Program-made: the position numbers and the translations under genes
The notes under the pieces: generated by a model
What the model was told of the DNA's origin: nothing
Seen by the model: only the letters and a program-made list of their open reading frames with translations
Databases searched by the model: none
Shown: piece by piece, positions 44,603-53,378 of the stretch
Layout of the letters: each line of letters begins with the position of its first letter
How positions within the stretch are numbered: position 1 is the stretch's first letter
NCBI GenBank assembly: GCA_044375555.1
Contig: JBILML010000015.1
Span: 1-64,000, forward strand
DNA length: 64,000 nt
DNA from: UBA967 sp044375555
GTDB lineage: Bacteria; Verrucomicrobiota; Verrucomicrobiia; Chthoniobacterales; Terrimicrobiaceae
Direction of reading: 5' to 3'

Positions 44603-44760
44603 AAATTTGGGGGAAGAGCCCTGCGATGGTTTCCATCAGCAGAGCCGCCGCTGCGGCTTATCTGGGGAGACGGGCCGTAGCGGTCCTGCCTCCCTCATTT
44701 GGCTGTAAATATCCCCCGTAGCGGAAGCCGAAACGGCTTTCGAACACTGCGGGGTTGCCA
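44541..44760. repeat. Cluster of REP-like hairpins
   Basis: Three compact inverted repeats: CACGGCA/TGCCGTG (44555-44574), AGCCGC/GCGGCT (44643-44658) and AAGCCG/CGGCTT inside CCCCG/CGGGG (44714-44754). The words GTAGCGG and GTAGCC recur at their edges. The first lies inside the end of the PEP-CTERM gene. They look like repeated extragenic palindromes and may also end transcription. Confidence 0.55.
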
Positions 44761-45119
44761 TGTCTCACCTCCCTCGAATTTTTATCAAAAATCCGCCACG
44801 CCCTTTCAAAAATCCGCTACTTTCCGCTCTCCGCCATCCGCTCGCCGGTTTGTTTTCCCCTCTGTATCCCTGTGAGAGTTCTTCTTCCCACCAGGCGGCG
44901 CATTCGCGCCTGAAGCTTGGGTCCGCTCGGCGATCCGACCCTACCCTGGTTTTCCATTCGCGGGGATTTGCGTCATTCGCGGGCGCCTTAAGCCTTCCGC
45001 GTTTCCCGTTGCACAGCAGAGGACTGCCGTGGCTACAACGGATTTTCTCCGTGGCTCCGTGCCTCTGCGGGAGGTTTGGATTTGCTGAGGCCGACGGGGG
45101 CGTCGGCGATCCGGCGGGC
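44603..45119. other. Intergenic region with no convincing gene
   Basis: 517 bases between the PEP-CTERM gene and mnmE. The left part holds the REP-like hairpins. The rest is low in coding character, with a duplicated short word TTTCAAAAATCCGC-like near 44800 and phrases such as CTCCGTGGCTCCGTGCCTCT at 45050 that look like non-coding filler. Open frames here are extensions of a frame antisense to mnmE. Confidence 0.5.
45090..45107 (-). terminator. Hairpin downstream of mnmE
   Basis: A perfect 7-bp stem GCCGACG/CGTCGGC with a 4-base loop, 13 bases after the mnmE stop. No T run follows on the minus strand, so it may be a weak terminator or a 3-prime stability element. Confidence 0.4.
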
Positions 45120-46442
45120 TTATTTGCCGATGCAGAAGCGGCTGAAGATTTCGCCGAGGATGTCTTCGGTGTCGGTGGTGCCGACGATGCGGCCGAGGGT
45201 GTCCAGGGCGGCGCGGAGTTCGAGAGCGGCGAGTTCGGGGGGCTCGTTGGATTGGACCAGGGTTGCGGCGGCTTCGAGGGAGGCGCGGGTGGATTCGAGG
45301 AGGGCTTTGTGGCGGGCGTTGATGGCGGCGAGCGATTGGCCTGAGGCGAGTTGGCGGAGGCCGGCGGCTTCGCTCATGGCGTCGAGGAGTTGGTCGAACC
45401 CGGCTCCGGTGGTGCAGGAAATGGGGATCGCGCTGGGAGGCAAGGTGGGGCAGGGGAGGTCGGATTTGTTGGCGACGAGGATTTCGTTTTCGCGCAGGGC
45501 GGGGGGGATTTCTTCCGTCGAGGCGTCGATGACATGTAGCACGAGATCGGCGGATTCGAGGGCGTGTTCGGTGCGGGCGACGCCCTGACGCTCGACTGGG
45601 TCGGAAGTTTCGCGGAGGCCGGCGGTGTCGGTGAGGCGGTAGAGGATGCCGCGCAGGCAGGCGGTTTCTTCGATGGTGTCGCGGGTGGTGCCGGGGATTT
45701 CGCTGACGATCGCGCGGTCCATGCCGAGGAGGCTGTTGAGGAGGCTGGATTTTCCGGCGTTGGGTTTTCCAGCGATGGCCACGCGGACGCCTTCGCGCAG
45801 GATGCGGCCCTCGTCGGCGGTGCCAAGCAGGGTGGTGGTGCGGGCGAGGAGGGTTTGGATTTTCTCCAAAAGCACACGACCGGAGGCGGGGTCGATTCCC
45901 TCTTCAGGAAAGTCGATGAACGCCTCGATGTGGGCGACGGTTTCAAGGGCGGTGTCGCGGAGGGCGAGGATTTCGGAGCCGAGGCGGCCCTCGAGTTGCT
46001 GGGCAGCGGCGCGGAGGGCGAGGGGGGTGCGGGCGCTGATGATATCCATGATCGCCTCGGCGCGGGTGAGGTCGATCTTGCCGTTGAAAAAGGCGCGCTG
46101 GGAAAACTCGCCCGGTTCGGCGGCGCGGGCGCCGTGGCGGAGGACGAGTTCGAGGATTTTCGCGGCGAGGAGGATGCCGCCGTGGCAGGAGATTTCGGCC
46201 ATGTCCTCGCCGGTGAAGCTCGCCGGGGCGCGGTAGGTGGTGACGAGAACCTGGTCGATGGTTTCCTCGCCATCCACGATGCGGCCAAAGGTGGTTTGGC
46301 GTGGTTCGATGGACGCGGAGGACGAACGAAAAATGCGGCTGAGGATTTTTGGACAGTCGGGGCCGGAGAGACGCACCAACGCGATGGCGCCCTCCCCCGG
46401 AGGAGTGGCCACGGCGGCGATCGTTTCCTCGTAGGCCGCCAT
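45120..46442 (-). CDS. mnmE: tRNA uridine-5-carboxymethylaminomethyl modification GTPase MnmE
   Basis: A 440-residue GTPase that works with MnmG to modify the wobble uridine of certain tRNAs. The N-terminal folate-binding domain starts ETIAAVATPPGEGAIALVR. The G domain has GKPNAGKSSLLNSL (P-loop), PGTTRDT (switch I, G2), DTAGLRET (G3) and NKSD (G4). The C-terminus ends in FCIGK, with the invariant Cys of MnmE. Full length. The start overlaps the hisC stop as TGATG, so the two are cotranscribed. Confidence 0.95.
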   Translation of the reverse strand: MAAYEETIAAVATPPGEGAIALVRLSGPDCPKILSRIFRSSSASIEPRQTTFGRIVDGEETIDQVLVTTYRAPASFTGEDMAEISCHGGILLAAKILELVLRHGARAAEPGEFSQRAFFNGKIDLTRAEAIMDIISARTPLALRAAAQQLEGRLGSEILALRDTALETVAHIEAFIDFPEEGIDPASGRVLLEKIQTLLARTTTLLGTADEGRILREGVRVAIAGKPNAGKSSLLNSLLGMDRAIVSEIPGTTRDTIEETACLRGILYRLTDTAGLRETSDPVERQGVARTEHALESADLVLHVIDASTEEIPPALRENEILVANKSDLPCPTLPPSAIPISCTTGAGFDQLLDAMSEAAGLRQLASGQSLAAINARHKALLESTRASLEAAATLVQSNEPPELAALELRAALDTLGRIVGTTDTEDILGEIFSRFCIGK

Positions 46443-47563
46443 CAGGCCGCGAGAGGTTCGCCTTTTTTCAAGAGGCCTTCCTGCTCGAGGGCGCGGAGGT
46501 TTTCGATGAAGGCGCGGTTTTGTTCCATGGTTCCCACCGAGACGCGGATCCAGGCGGGGAGTTTGTAGCTGCGCATGGCGCGGACGATCAGGCCACGGCG
46601 GAGGAGGGTCTTGAAAACGGCGTCGCCGTCGCCCACATGCACGAGCACGAAATTCGCGGCGCTGGGGACGAAGGTCAGTCCCATCGCGGTGAACTCGGCC
46701 TCGAGATAGGCGCGGCCCTCGTGGGTGAGTTCGCGGGTGCGGCGCATGTGGTCCTCGTCGGCAAGGCCCGCGAGGGCGCCGGCTTGGGCGATGCCGTTCG
46801 CATTGAAAGGCTGGCGGGTTTTTTGAAGAACATCGGCGATGCGGGCGGGCGCGAGGCCATAGCCGATGCGGAGATTGGCGAGGCCTTGGATTTTCGAAAA
46901 GGTCCGCATGACGACGACATTGCGGTTTTCTCGGATGTAGCGGAGGACATCCGGCGGGGTATCGAGGAACTCGTAGTAGGCTTCGTCAAAAATCACGAGG
47001 ACATGGTCGGGCACGCGGGCCATGAAGCGGTCGATCGCCTCTTGGCCGACGAGCGTGCCGGTGGGATTGTTGGGATTCGCGATGAAAACCTGGCGGGTGC
47101 GCGGCGTGATGGCGGCGAGCATGGCGTCAAGGTCGTGGGTGAAACCGGGATCGGGAACCTCGATAGTTTTGGCTCCGAAGAGTTGCGCCATCAGGCTGTA
47201 GACGGCGAAGGCGTGGCCCGCCGTGACGACCTCGTCACCCGGCTTGAGGAAGGCGTGGCCGATGAATTCGATGATTTCGTTGGAGCCGTTGCCGAGGATG
47301 ACATTCGCGCGCTCGAGGCCGAGCTTTTCGGCGATCGCATTGCGAAGGGCCCAAGCGCCGCCGTCGGGGTAGAAATGCGAGCGCTCCAGCGTGTCGCGCA
47401 TTGCTTGGAGGGCAAGCGGGGAGGGGCCGAGGGGATTTTCATTCGAGGCGAGCTTGATGATATCCGAGGGGTTGAGGCCCATTTCGCGGGCGAGCTCCTC
47501 AACCGGCTTGCCGGGTTCGTAGGCCAAGAGATTCAGGATATGCGGGTGCGCGGTCGTTTCCAT
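46442..47563 (-). CDS. hisC: Histidinol-phosphate aminotransferase
   Basis: A PLP-dependent class II aminotransferase of about 373 residues that makes L-histidinol phosphate. Motifs: KLASNENPLGPSPLA near residue 35, LGNGSNEIIEF, ANPNNPTGTLV, FDEAYYEF, and TFSKIQGLANLRIGYG with the PLP Lys. ATG at 47563 is used; a TTG at 47599 would add twelve residues and has a GGAAG upstream, so it is possible. It overlaps mnmE by one base. No other histidine gene is nearby, which is usual where his genes are dispersed. Confidence 0.92.
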   Translation of the reverse strand: METTAHPHILNLLAYEPGKPVEELAREMGLNPSDIIKLASNENPLGPSPLALQAMRDTLERSHFYPDGGAWALRNAIAEKLGLERANVILGNGSNEIIEFIGHAFLKPGDEVVTAGHAFAVYSLMAQLFGAKTIEVPDPGFTHDLDAMLAAITPRTRQVFIANPNNPTGTLVGQEAIDRFMARVPDHVLVIFDEAYYEFLDTPPDVLRYIRENRNVVVMRTFSKIQGLANLRIGYGLAPARIADVLQKTRQPFNANGIAQAGALAGLADEDHMRRTRELTHEGRAYLEAEFTAMGLTFVPSAANFVLVHVGDGDAVFKTLLRRGLIVRAMRSYKLPAWIRVSVGTMEQNRAFIENLRALEQEGLLKKGEPLAA

Positions 47564-47650
47564 TTCAGGGAAGGAGGGAACACGATCCGGCGACTTCAAT
47601 CAACATTGGCTTCCAAGAGGGGCGCGGGCGGGTTACTGGGAACAGGCTCC

Positions 47651-48412
47651 ATGAGTTTTCGTCCGGTCGTCGTTCTGCCCTCTTTCAACAGCGGTTCCCA
47701 ACTCGCGCGAACCCTGCGGGCGGCGCGGGCGGAGTGTTCCGATGTTTGGGTGGTGGTGGATGGAAGCACGGATGGGAGCGACCGCGAGGCCGAGGATTTG
47801 GGTTTGGAAGGCGTGCGGTTTTTGCGGATGGAAAAAAACTCCGGCAAGGGCGGCGCGGTGCTGGCGGCATTGCGGGAGGCGTCGCGCGAGGGGTTCACGC
47901 ATTTGCTGGCGATGGATGCGGACGGGCAGCATCCGGCGGAGAAGATTCGCCCCTTTTTCGAGCTGGGAGAAAAACATCCCGAGGCTTTGGTTTGCGGGGT
48001 TCCTGTTTTCGGGCCAGACGCGCCTGCGGAGCGGGTGAGGGGACGGTTGGTGGGAAATTCCTTCGCGCGGTTGGAAACCCTCGGCCTCGGGCCTGCCGAT
48101 TCACTTTTCGGGTTTCGACTTTATCCGGTGGAGGCGTCGTTGCGCGTGATGGAGCGGACGCGGTGGGCACGGCGCTTTGATTTCGATACGGTTCTGTCGG
48201 TGAGGCTGTCATGGGCTGGTGTGCCTTGCCTCAATGTCCCCGTGCCAGTGATTTATCCGCCGAGGCAGTCAGGGGGCGTGACGCATTTTCGCTACTTGCG
48301 CGACAATCTGCTGCTGGTCGCGGCGCACACGCGGTTGCTGGTGGAGTGGCCGATTCATCTGCCGCGCTTGGTGGCGCGGAGGTGTCAGGCTGGCTTGCGC
48401 ATCAGCCAGTAA
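47651..48412 (+). CDS. Family 2 glycosyltransferase
   Basis: A 253-residue GT-A fold transferase. It opens PVVVLPSFNSGSQLARTL, has WVVVDGSTDGSDREAE and the metal-binding motif LLAMDADGQHP near residue 100, and FDFDTVLSVRLSWAGVP later, like dolichol-phosphate mannosyltransferase-type enzymes. No membrane helix is present. Divergent from hisC, and its last 28 bases overlap the convergent methyltransferase gene. Likely role is envelope or O-antigen type glycan synthesis; the acceptor is unknown. Confidence 0.85.
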   Translation: MSFRPVVVLPSFNSGSQLARTLRAARAECSDVWVVVDGSTDGSDREAEDLGLEGVRFLRMEKNSGKGGAVLAALREASREGFTHLLAMDADGQHPAEKIRPFFELGEKHPEALVCGVPVFGPDAPAERVRGRLVGNSFARLETLGLGPADSLFGFRLYPVEASLRVMERTRWARRFDFDTVLSVRLSWAGVPCLNVPVPVIYPPRQSGGVTHFRYLRDNLLLVAAHTRLLVEWPIHLPRLVARRCQAGLRISQ

Positions 48413-49158
48413 ATTTCGCCGGGCCAGCCGGGGAACATTTGTCCCCAAGCGATGTTGAAGCGCATCCAGGCGGAGGAGTTTTCGAGAGCGCTGCCTTTGC
48501 TTCGCATGAGGAACGCGCCGCTCAGGAACTCGACTTGGAGTCCCGCTTGCGCGGCCATGCGGCGGACGCGGGCGGGCGAGAACACGCTGACATGGCCCAT
48601 GGGCTTGGCGGTTTTGCGAACCTGGCTTTCGCGGATTCCTGCGAGTGGACCGGGGACGACGGGAAATCCTCCGATCAACGAACCGCCGGGACGGATCGAG
48701 GCGGCGATTTTTTTCAAGACCGCCTCGGGTTCGAACAGGTGCTCGAGCACATGCAGGAGGATCGCGGTGTCGAATTCGCGCTGGAGAGCGAACGAGGGAT
48801 CTTCGAGATTCGCCTCTTGAAAATCGGTGTAGCCGGCCTGCGTCAACCGCTCGCGCCGCATCACGGCATCCACGGCGGTCCAGCAACCGATCTCGATGCG
48901 GGCTGGGGATGACTTCACAAACTCGAGCATTTGGCCAACATGCACGCCGATCTCGGCGACATCGATCGGGCGGGCGACGCGCTCGCTTTCCTCGCGGAGG
49001 AGTTGGTAGCCAAACCAGTAGCGGAGGAGGCGGATGGGGTAGCGGACGCTTTTGGCCTCCTTGGTCATGCCGAAATCTTTCGAGCGGACTACTTGGTTAT
49101 CGGCCAGAAAATCAATGTCCCAATCGGACGAGGAGTAGGTTTTCAAGGTCGGGATCAT
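48385..49158 (-). CDS. Class I SAM-dependent methyltransferase
   Basis: A 257-residue protein with a methyltransferase type 11-like core. The SAM loop is DVAEIGVHVGQMLEFV near residue 66. The post-motif DTAILLHVLEHLFEPEAVLKKI and RPGGSLIGGFPVV are typical. The N-terminal 60 residues (LLRYWFGYQLLREESE) are extra. Possible substrates are sugars or lipids, in keeping with the overlapping glycosyltransferase gene. The 28-base 3-prime overlap with that convergent gene is seen directly. Confidence 0.82.
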   Translation of the reverse strand: MIPTLKTYSSSDWDIDFLADNQVVRSKDFGMTKEAKSVRYPIRLLRYWFGYQLLREESERVARPIDVAEIGVHVGQMLEFVKSSPARIEIGCWTAVDAVMRRERLTQAGYTDFQEANLEDPSFALQREFDTAILLHVLEHLFEPEAVLKKIAASIRPGGSLIGGFPVVPGPLAGIRESQVRKTAKPMGHVSVFSPARVRRMAAQAGLQVEFLSGAFLMRSKGSALENSSAWMRFNIAWGQMFPGWPGEIYWLMRKPA

Positions 49159-49243
49159 GGGTTTTCCAGAGTGGGAAGGTCAAGCTGGGCGTGCCCGCGT
49201 TCTTGATCAGGCGGCGGCGTGGGCATAGGGTCTTCGCCCATTC

Positions 49244-50812
49244 ATGAAACCGGTCACGATCTACGACACCACACTGCGCGACGGCACGCAGGGCACGGGA
49301 ATTTCTTTTTCGATCCTCGACAAGATTCGCGTCGCCCAGCGGCTTGATGCGTTTGGCGTGGATTACATCGAAGGTGGTTGGCCGGGCTCGAACCCGCGCG
49401 ACGCGGCGTTTTTCAGCGAGGCGGCGAAATTGGAATGGAAAAATGCGAAGATCACCGCCTTCGGCAGCACGCGTCGAGGTGGAGTGGCGGTCGAAGCGGA
49501 TGCGCAGGTGAAATTGCTTTTGGATGCCAAGACGCCGGTCGTAACGATTGTCGGCAAGACCTGGTTGCTCCATGTCACGCAGGTTCTGAATGTCGCGCCG
49601 GATGAAAACCTCTCGATGATCGCCGACACGGTGGCGTTCCTTAAAAAGAACGGCCGCGAGGTTTTCTATGACGCCGAGCATTTTTTCGACAGCTACAAGG
49701 ACGACCCCAAATACTCGCTCGACACGCTTCGTGCCGCCCGCGACGCCGGGGCCGATGTGCTGGTGCTCTGCGACACGAATGGGGGTTCGCTCCCCGAGGA
49801 AATCGCCCGTATCACCGCCGAGGTGGTGTCGGAATTGAAATGCCCGGTCGGCATCCACACCCACAATGATTGCGGGTTGGGGGTCGCCAACGCCCTCGCT
49901 GCCGTGCGAGCCGGAGCCTGCCAAGTGCAAGGCACGATGAACGGCTACGGCGAGCGGGTCGGGAATTGCAATCTCACGACCATCATTCCCACACTTCAGG
50001 TTAAAATGGGCCTCCCCTGCGTGCCTGATCTCACGCAACTCCGCGAGGTTTCGCGCTTCGTGGATGAATTGGCGAATGTCCCTCAAGACATCCGCGCGCC
50101 GTATGTCGGAACCGCCGCTTTCACCCATAAGGGTGGGCTCCATGTCCACGCCGTGCAAAAAATCGCCCGCAGCTATGAGCACATGGACCCAACGATGGTC
50201 GGAAATTCCCAGACGATCCTCGTTTCCGACATGTCCGGCCAGAGCAACATCCTCGCGAAGGCTGCGGAGTTGGGTTTCAGTTTTCAAAAAGGCGCGCCCG
50301 AGGTTTCGTCGATCCTGAAAACGGTCAAGGAAACCGAAGCGCTCGGCTATGAGTTTGAGGCTGCTGATGCGTCGTTCGATTTGTTGATCCGCCGCACGCT
50401 CGGACGGATCACCCGGCTCTTTGATTTGAAGGAATACCACTGCTCGTTCCGCCAGTCGGAGGACCACAAATTCACCACTTGCGAGGCGACAGTGAAGTTG
50501 CTCGTGAACGGCACAGCCGAATACACGGTCGAGGAAGGCGATGGTCCGGTGAACGCGCTGGACGCCGCTCTGAGAAAGGCGCTCCGGCCTTTTTACTCGT
50601 GGATCGATTCGGTGCGGCTTGCTGACTACAAGGTTCGGATCATCGATGGTTCGCGCGGCACGGCTGCCAAGACGCGCGTGCTGGTTGTTTCCACCGACGG
50701 CACCTCGACCTGGGGAACGGTTGGAGTCTCCGACAACATCATCGAAGCGAGTTGGCTGGCCTTGGTGGACAGCTACGAATTTTTCGCCACCCGCGCCGGG
50801 AGTGCCAAATGA
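49244..50812 (+). CDS. cimA: Citramalate synthase
   Basis: A 522-residue enzyme of the isopropylmalate/citramalate synthase family that condenses pyruvate with acetyl-CoA to start threonine-independent isoleucine synthesis. It begins VTIYDTTLRDGTQGTGISF, has IEGGWPGSNPRD, the metal motif GIHTHNDCGLGVANALAAV and NGYGERVGNCNL, and a C-terminal regulatory domain. The GGWPGSNP signature separates CimA from LeuA. It is followed by a 4-base overlap with yhbY. Confidence 0.93.
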   Translation: MKPVTIYDTTLRDGTQGTGISFSILDKIRVAQRLDAFGVDYIEGGWPGSNPRDAAFFSEAAKLEWKNAKITAFGSTRRGGVAVEADAQVKLLLDAKTPVVTIVGKTWLLHVTQVLNVAPDENLSMIADTVAFLKKNGREVFYDAEHFFDSYKDDPKYSLDTLRAARDAGADVLVLCDTNGGSLPEEIARITAEVVSELKCPVGIHTHNDCGLGVANALAAVRAGACQVQGTMNGYGERVGNCNLTTIIPTLQVKMGLPCVPDLTQLREVSRFVDELANVPQDIRAPYVGTAAFTHKGGLHVHAVQKIARSYEHMDPTMVGNSQTILVSDMSGQSNILAKAAELGFSFQKGAPEVSSILKTVKETEALGYEFEAADASFDLLIRRTLGRITRLFDLKEYHCSFRQSEDHKFTTCEATVKLLVNGTAEYTVEEGDGPVNALDAALRKALRPFYSWIDSVRLADYKVRIIDGSRGTAAKTRVLVVSTDGTSTWGTVGVSDNIIEASWLALVDSYEFFATRAGSAK

Positions 50813-51078
50813 GCGCGCCGAAACTCAGTGAACTCAAAAGCCGGGCGCAGTTGCTCAAGCCTGCGGTCAAGCTCGGCAAAGCCGGTGCCTCGCCCGAATT
50901 GTTGACGGAATTAGGAAAGTTGCTCGACCTCCACGGCCTCGTGAAATTGCGCTTCGAGGGCTTCAAGGAAGAGCGCAAGACGCTCTCCAAAGAACTCGCC
51001 GAAAAGACCGGCGCCACCCTCGTTCAGCAAGTCGGCCACACGGCGGTTTACTACCGCACGCCCGTGGCGAAGCCTTAG
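50809..51078 (+). CDS. yhbY: YhbY family (CRM domain) RNA-binding protein
   Basis: An 89-residue single CRM domain. It shows LKSRAQLLKPAVKLGKAGAS near the start (the KPVV.IGK.G-like signature), HGLVKLRFEGFKEERKT, and QQVGHTAVYYR near the end. Members associate with ribosomal particles during 50S assembly. The ATG at 50809 overlaps the cimA stop (ATGA), implying coupled translation with an unrelated function. Confidence 0.9.
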   Translation: MSAPKLSELKSRAQLLKPAVKLGKAGASPELLTELGKLLDLHGLVKLRFEGFKEERKTLSKELAEKTGATLVQQVGHTAVYYRTPVAKP

Positions 51079-51083
51079 CGGAA

Positions 51084-52004
51084 TCAGATTTTTTCGAACT
51101 GCGAAATTCGACGGAAGAGGTCGTAGCGGGATTCGATCTGAGCGGAGTCGACGGTTTTGAGGCGTTCGAGGCTGAAGGCTTCCACATTGAAGCTGGCGAG
51201 CACACTTCCGTAGACGACGGCTTTTTTCAGGGCCTCGAAGGTGACTTCACCCGTTCCGCAATTTGCGGCGAGGTAGCCGGCCAACCCGCCAGCGAAGGTG
51301 TCTCCCGCGCCGGTGGGATCGTGGATGTCTTCCAGTGGGAAAGCTGGGCAGCTGAAAAACTCGGCCTCGGGGCCGAAGAGGAGGCAGCCGTGCTCGCCTT
51401 TCTTGATCGCGACATAGGCGGGGCCCATTTCGCGGATTTTTTTGCCAGCTTTGATGAGGCTGGTTTCGCCGGTGAATTGACGGGCTTCGCCGTCGTTGAG
51501 GATGAGCATGTCGACGCGGCCGATGAGGCGGGTGAGGGAGTCTTTGGCGATGTTGATCCAGAGGTCCATCGTGTCGGCGATGACGAAGCGCGGTTGGCTG
51601 ACCTGATCGAGGACATGGTGTTGAAGGTCGGGCGCAATGTTTGCCAGGAGGACGATTGGAGTTTGGCGGTAGCCTTCGGGCAGGGCGGGGGTGAAGGTCT
51701 CGAAAACATTCAACTCCACCGAGCGCGTCTCGCGGGTGTTCATGTCCCACATGTATTCCCCGGACCAGCGGAAGGTTTTTCCGGGGACGATCTGGAGGCC
51801 GGCGAGATCGATCTGACGATTGCGGAAGAGTTCGACATGCTCCTTCGGGAAATCCTCACCAACGATGCCGACTAGGCTCACGGGCGAGAAATTCGATGCG
51901 GAGACGGCGCCGTAGGAAGCGGAGCCACCGAGGAGATTTTTGTGTTCGGCGAGCTGGGTTTTGATGTCATCCAGCGCGATGGAGCCAACGATGAGAACGG
52001 ACAT
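51084..52004 (-). CDS. PfkB family carbohydrate kinase
   Basis: A 306-residue ribokinase-fold kinase. N-terminus SVLIVGSIALDDIKT and LLGGSASYGAVSAS bind sugar, and DPTGAGDTFAGGLAGYLA near residue 240 is the catalytic anion-hole signature. It differs from the KDG-kinase-like protein at 20773. The closest types are adenosine kinase or sugar kinases of unknown substrate. Convergent with yhbY with five bases between. No functional partner adjoins it. Confidence 0.85.
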   Translation of the reverse strand: MSVLIVGSIALDDIKTQLAEHKNLLGGSASYGAVSASNFSPVSLVGIVGEDFPKEHVELFRNRQIDLAGLQIVPGKTFRWSGEYMWDMNTRETRSVELNVFETFTPALPEGYRQTPIVLLANIAPDLQHHVLDQVSQPRFVIADTMDLWINIAKDSLTRLIGRVDMLILNDGEARQFTGETSLIKAGKKIREMGPAYVAIKKGEHGCLLFGPEAEFFSCPAFPLEDIHDPTGAGDTFAGGLAGYLAANCGTGEVTFEALKKAVVYGSVLASFNVEAFSLERLKTVDSAQIESRYDLFRRISQFEKI

Positions 52005-52079
52005 AGGGGCGGAACAATGGGGAGAGCGGGAGCTCCGATCCAGAAAATTATCCCGAGATTTTGGGGGAACCGCAGGGGC

Positions 52080-52826
52080 TTATTCGGAGACTTGGTAACC
52101 GGCGCGGCTTTTCGTCGTGGTGGCAGGGGAGGGTTTGAGGAGTTGGCGGGTGGTGCCGAACGCGGCGTCGAGATTCCGGATGTAGGAGGTCTCGCTTGCT
52201 GTGGCGCGGGTGAGGCCTTTGGCTGTCAGTCCGATCGCTTGGCCTGCGGCGAGGGATTGTGTTTCGCCTATGAGGCTGGTGGTGATTACCAACCCTTCGG
52301 CCACGCCGACAGCTGCGCGGTCATTTCGAATGCTGACATAAAACCGGGTGCCACGAATCCCTGCGATGCCAAGCGGAGTGGTGACTTGGAATTTCGATTC
52401 TTTTTTGAGGGGCGCCACATCGAGCAGGGCGGCCCCGGATTGGAGATCGAGATCGGTGTGGGATTTGAAAAACTCGGAAGGGCGGTGCCCGGTGGTGGTT
52501 TGCATTGGCAGAGCGTCCTTCGAGGCGAAACGCGTGAGTCGCAACTCCGAGCGGGGCTGAAGAATCAGGATCGCTCCATTGGCAAAGAGTAATTTCAGGC
52601 TGGAGTCGGCTGGGGTTTTCACCGTCGAGCCGGGAGGGACCAGATCATTCACGCGAATCGGCGGGGTGCTGCCGTCGGCCATGACGATCACGGCAGGCGG
52701 CCCTTGGACTTGAATGACTCGGATGTCGCCCGACGGCTCGGAGGCCCCGAGAAACAGAAGGGTTCCAAAAAGAAAAATGGCGATGAGCACGGCGATCCGG
52801 TGACACGGGAGGGAGGAGTTTTTCAT
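52080..52826 (-). CDS. FecR domain-containing protein
   Basis: About 248 residues. A signal or anchor helix (RIAVLIAIFLFGTLLFLG) leads to a FecR-like beta domain: VNDLVPPGSTVKTPADSSLK, LLFANGAILILQPRSELRL, and TTPLGIAGIRGTRFYVS. Such proteins occur in the periplasm or at the surface and are common in this phylum without a partner sigma factor. ATG at 52826 places the signal helix at the N-terminus. No TonB receptor or ECF sigma gene is adjacent, so a stand-alone role is likely. Confidence 0.8.
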   Translation of the reverse strand: MKNSSLPCHRIAVLIAIFLFGTLLFLGASEPSGDIRVIQVQGPPAVIVMADGSTPPIRVNDLVPPGSTVKTPADSSLKLLFANGAILILQPRSELRLTRFASKDALPMQTTTGHRPSEFFKSHTDLDLQSGAALLDVAPLKKESKFQVTTPLGIAGIRGTRFYVSIRNDRAAVGVAEGLVITTSLIGETQSLAAGQAIGLTAKGLTRATASETSYIRNLDAAFGTTRQLLKPSPATTTKSRAGYQVSE

Positions 52827-52962
52827 AAGGCCATGTTGGTTAATGCAGTTTCTCAAAGTGAAGAAACAGGGCAAGTTTTTGGAGGATCTCAATAGTTTAC
52901 CTCAACATGAACTCTACTGACTTACCCTAAATCTGAAATTTATAGAATTCTTACTCAGCAAA

Positions 52963-53023
52963 TCGTCATAAGAGACGAATAAGATTGATTTAGTGATTCA
53001 AATCGGCATATTCGACGAAATAT
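52963..53023 (+). promoter_or_regulatory. Candidate hipBA operator region
   Basis: AT-rich leader with an inverted repeat TCGTC-ATAAGA-GACGA (52963-52978) and a near-palindrome ATATTCGACGAAATAT (53008-53023) that runs into the hipB ATG. HipB proteins bind palindromes in their own leader; these are the plausible sites here. Confidence 0.4.
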
Positions 53024-53378
53024 GAAGATTCACGCCCAACTGACCGATCAGAGTGTTCTGGAGGAATTGGGTGGACGGCTGGCCAGCACGCGGCTGAGTC
53101 GAAACCTTACTCAAGCGGCGCTTGCGGAGCAGGCGGGCGTTTCCAAGCGAACGGTGGAGCGGCTAGAATCCGGCGCTGTGGCGACGCAGTTGTCGGGGTT
53201 TCTGAGAGTTTGCCGTGTGCTTGGACTGGTGGAGCATTTCGAGAGCTTGATTCCGGAGGCTGTGCCCAGCCCCATTGAGCAATTGAAACGGCAGGGTGCA
53301 AAACGCCAGCGGGCCTCGGGCAGAAAGGCGGTGGCGGCGGATGTGCCAAAACAATGGACATGGGGTGAGGCGTCATGA
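53022..53378 (+). CDS. hipB: HipB-like XRE family antitoxin/transcriptional regulator
   Basis: A 118-residue DNA-binding protein. The helix-turn-helix is RNLTQAALAEQAGVSKRTVE near residues 27-46. The C-terminal tail is basic (KRQGAKRQRASGRKAV), perhaps disordered. The HipB partner neutralises HipA and represses the pair. The stop overlaps the hipA start as ATGA. The upstream leader carries candidate palindromes. Confidence 0.85.
   Translation: MKIHAQLTDQSVLEELGGRLASTRLSRNLTQAALAEQAGVSKRTVERLESGAVATQLSGFLRVCRVLGLVEHFESLIPEAVPSPIEQLKRQGAKRQRASGRKAVAADVPKQWTWGEAS

Noticed and set aside
44760..45344. 194-codon plus-strand frame upstream of and antisense to mnmE
   Set aside because: Its second half is the antisense frame of mnmE and its first half is non-coding intergenic sequence with poor codon character.
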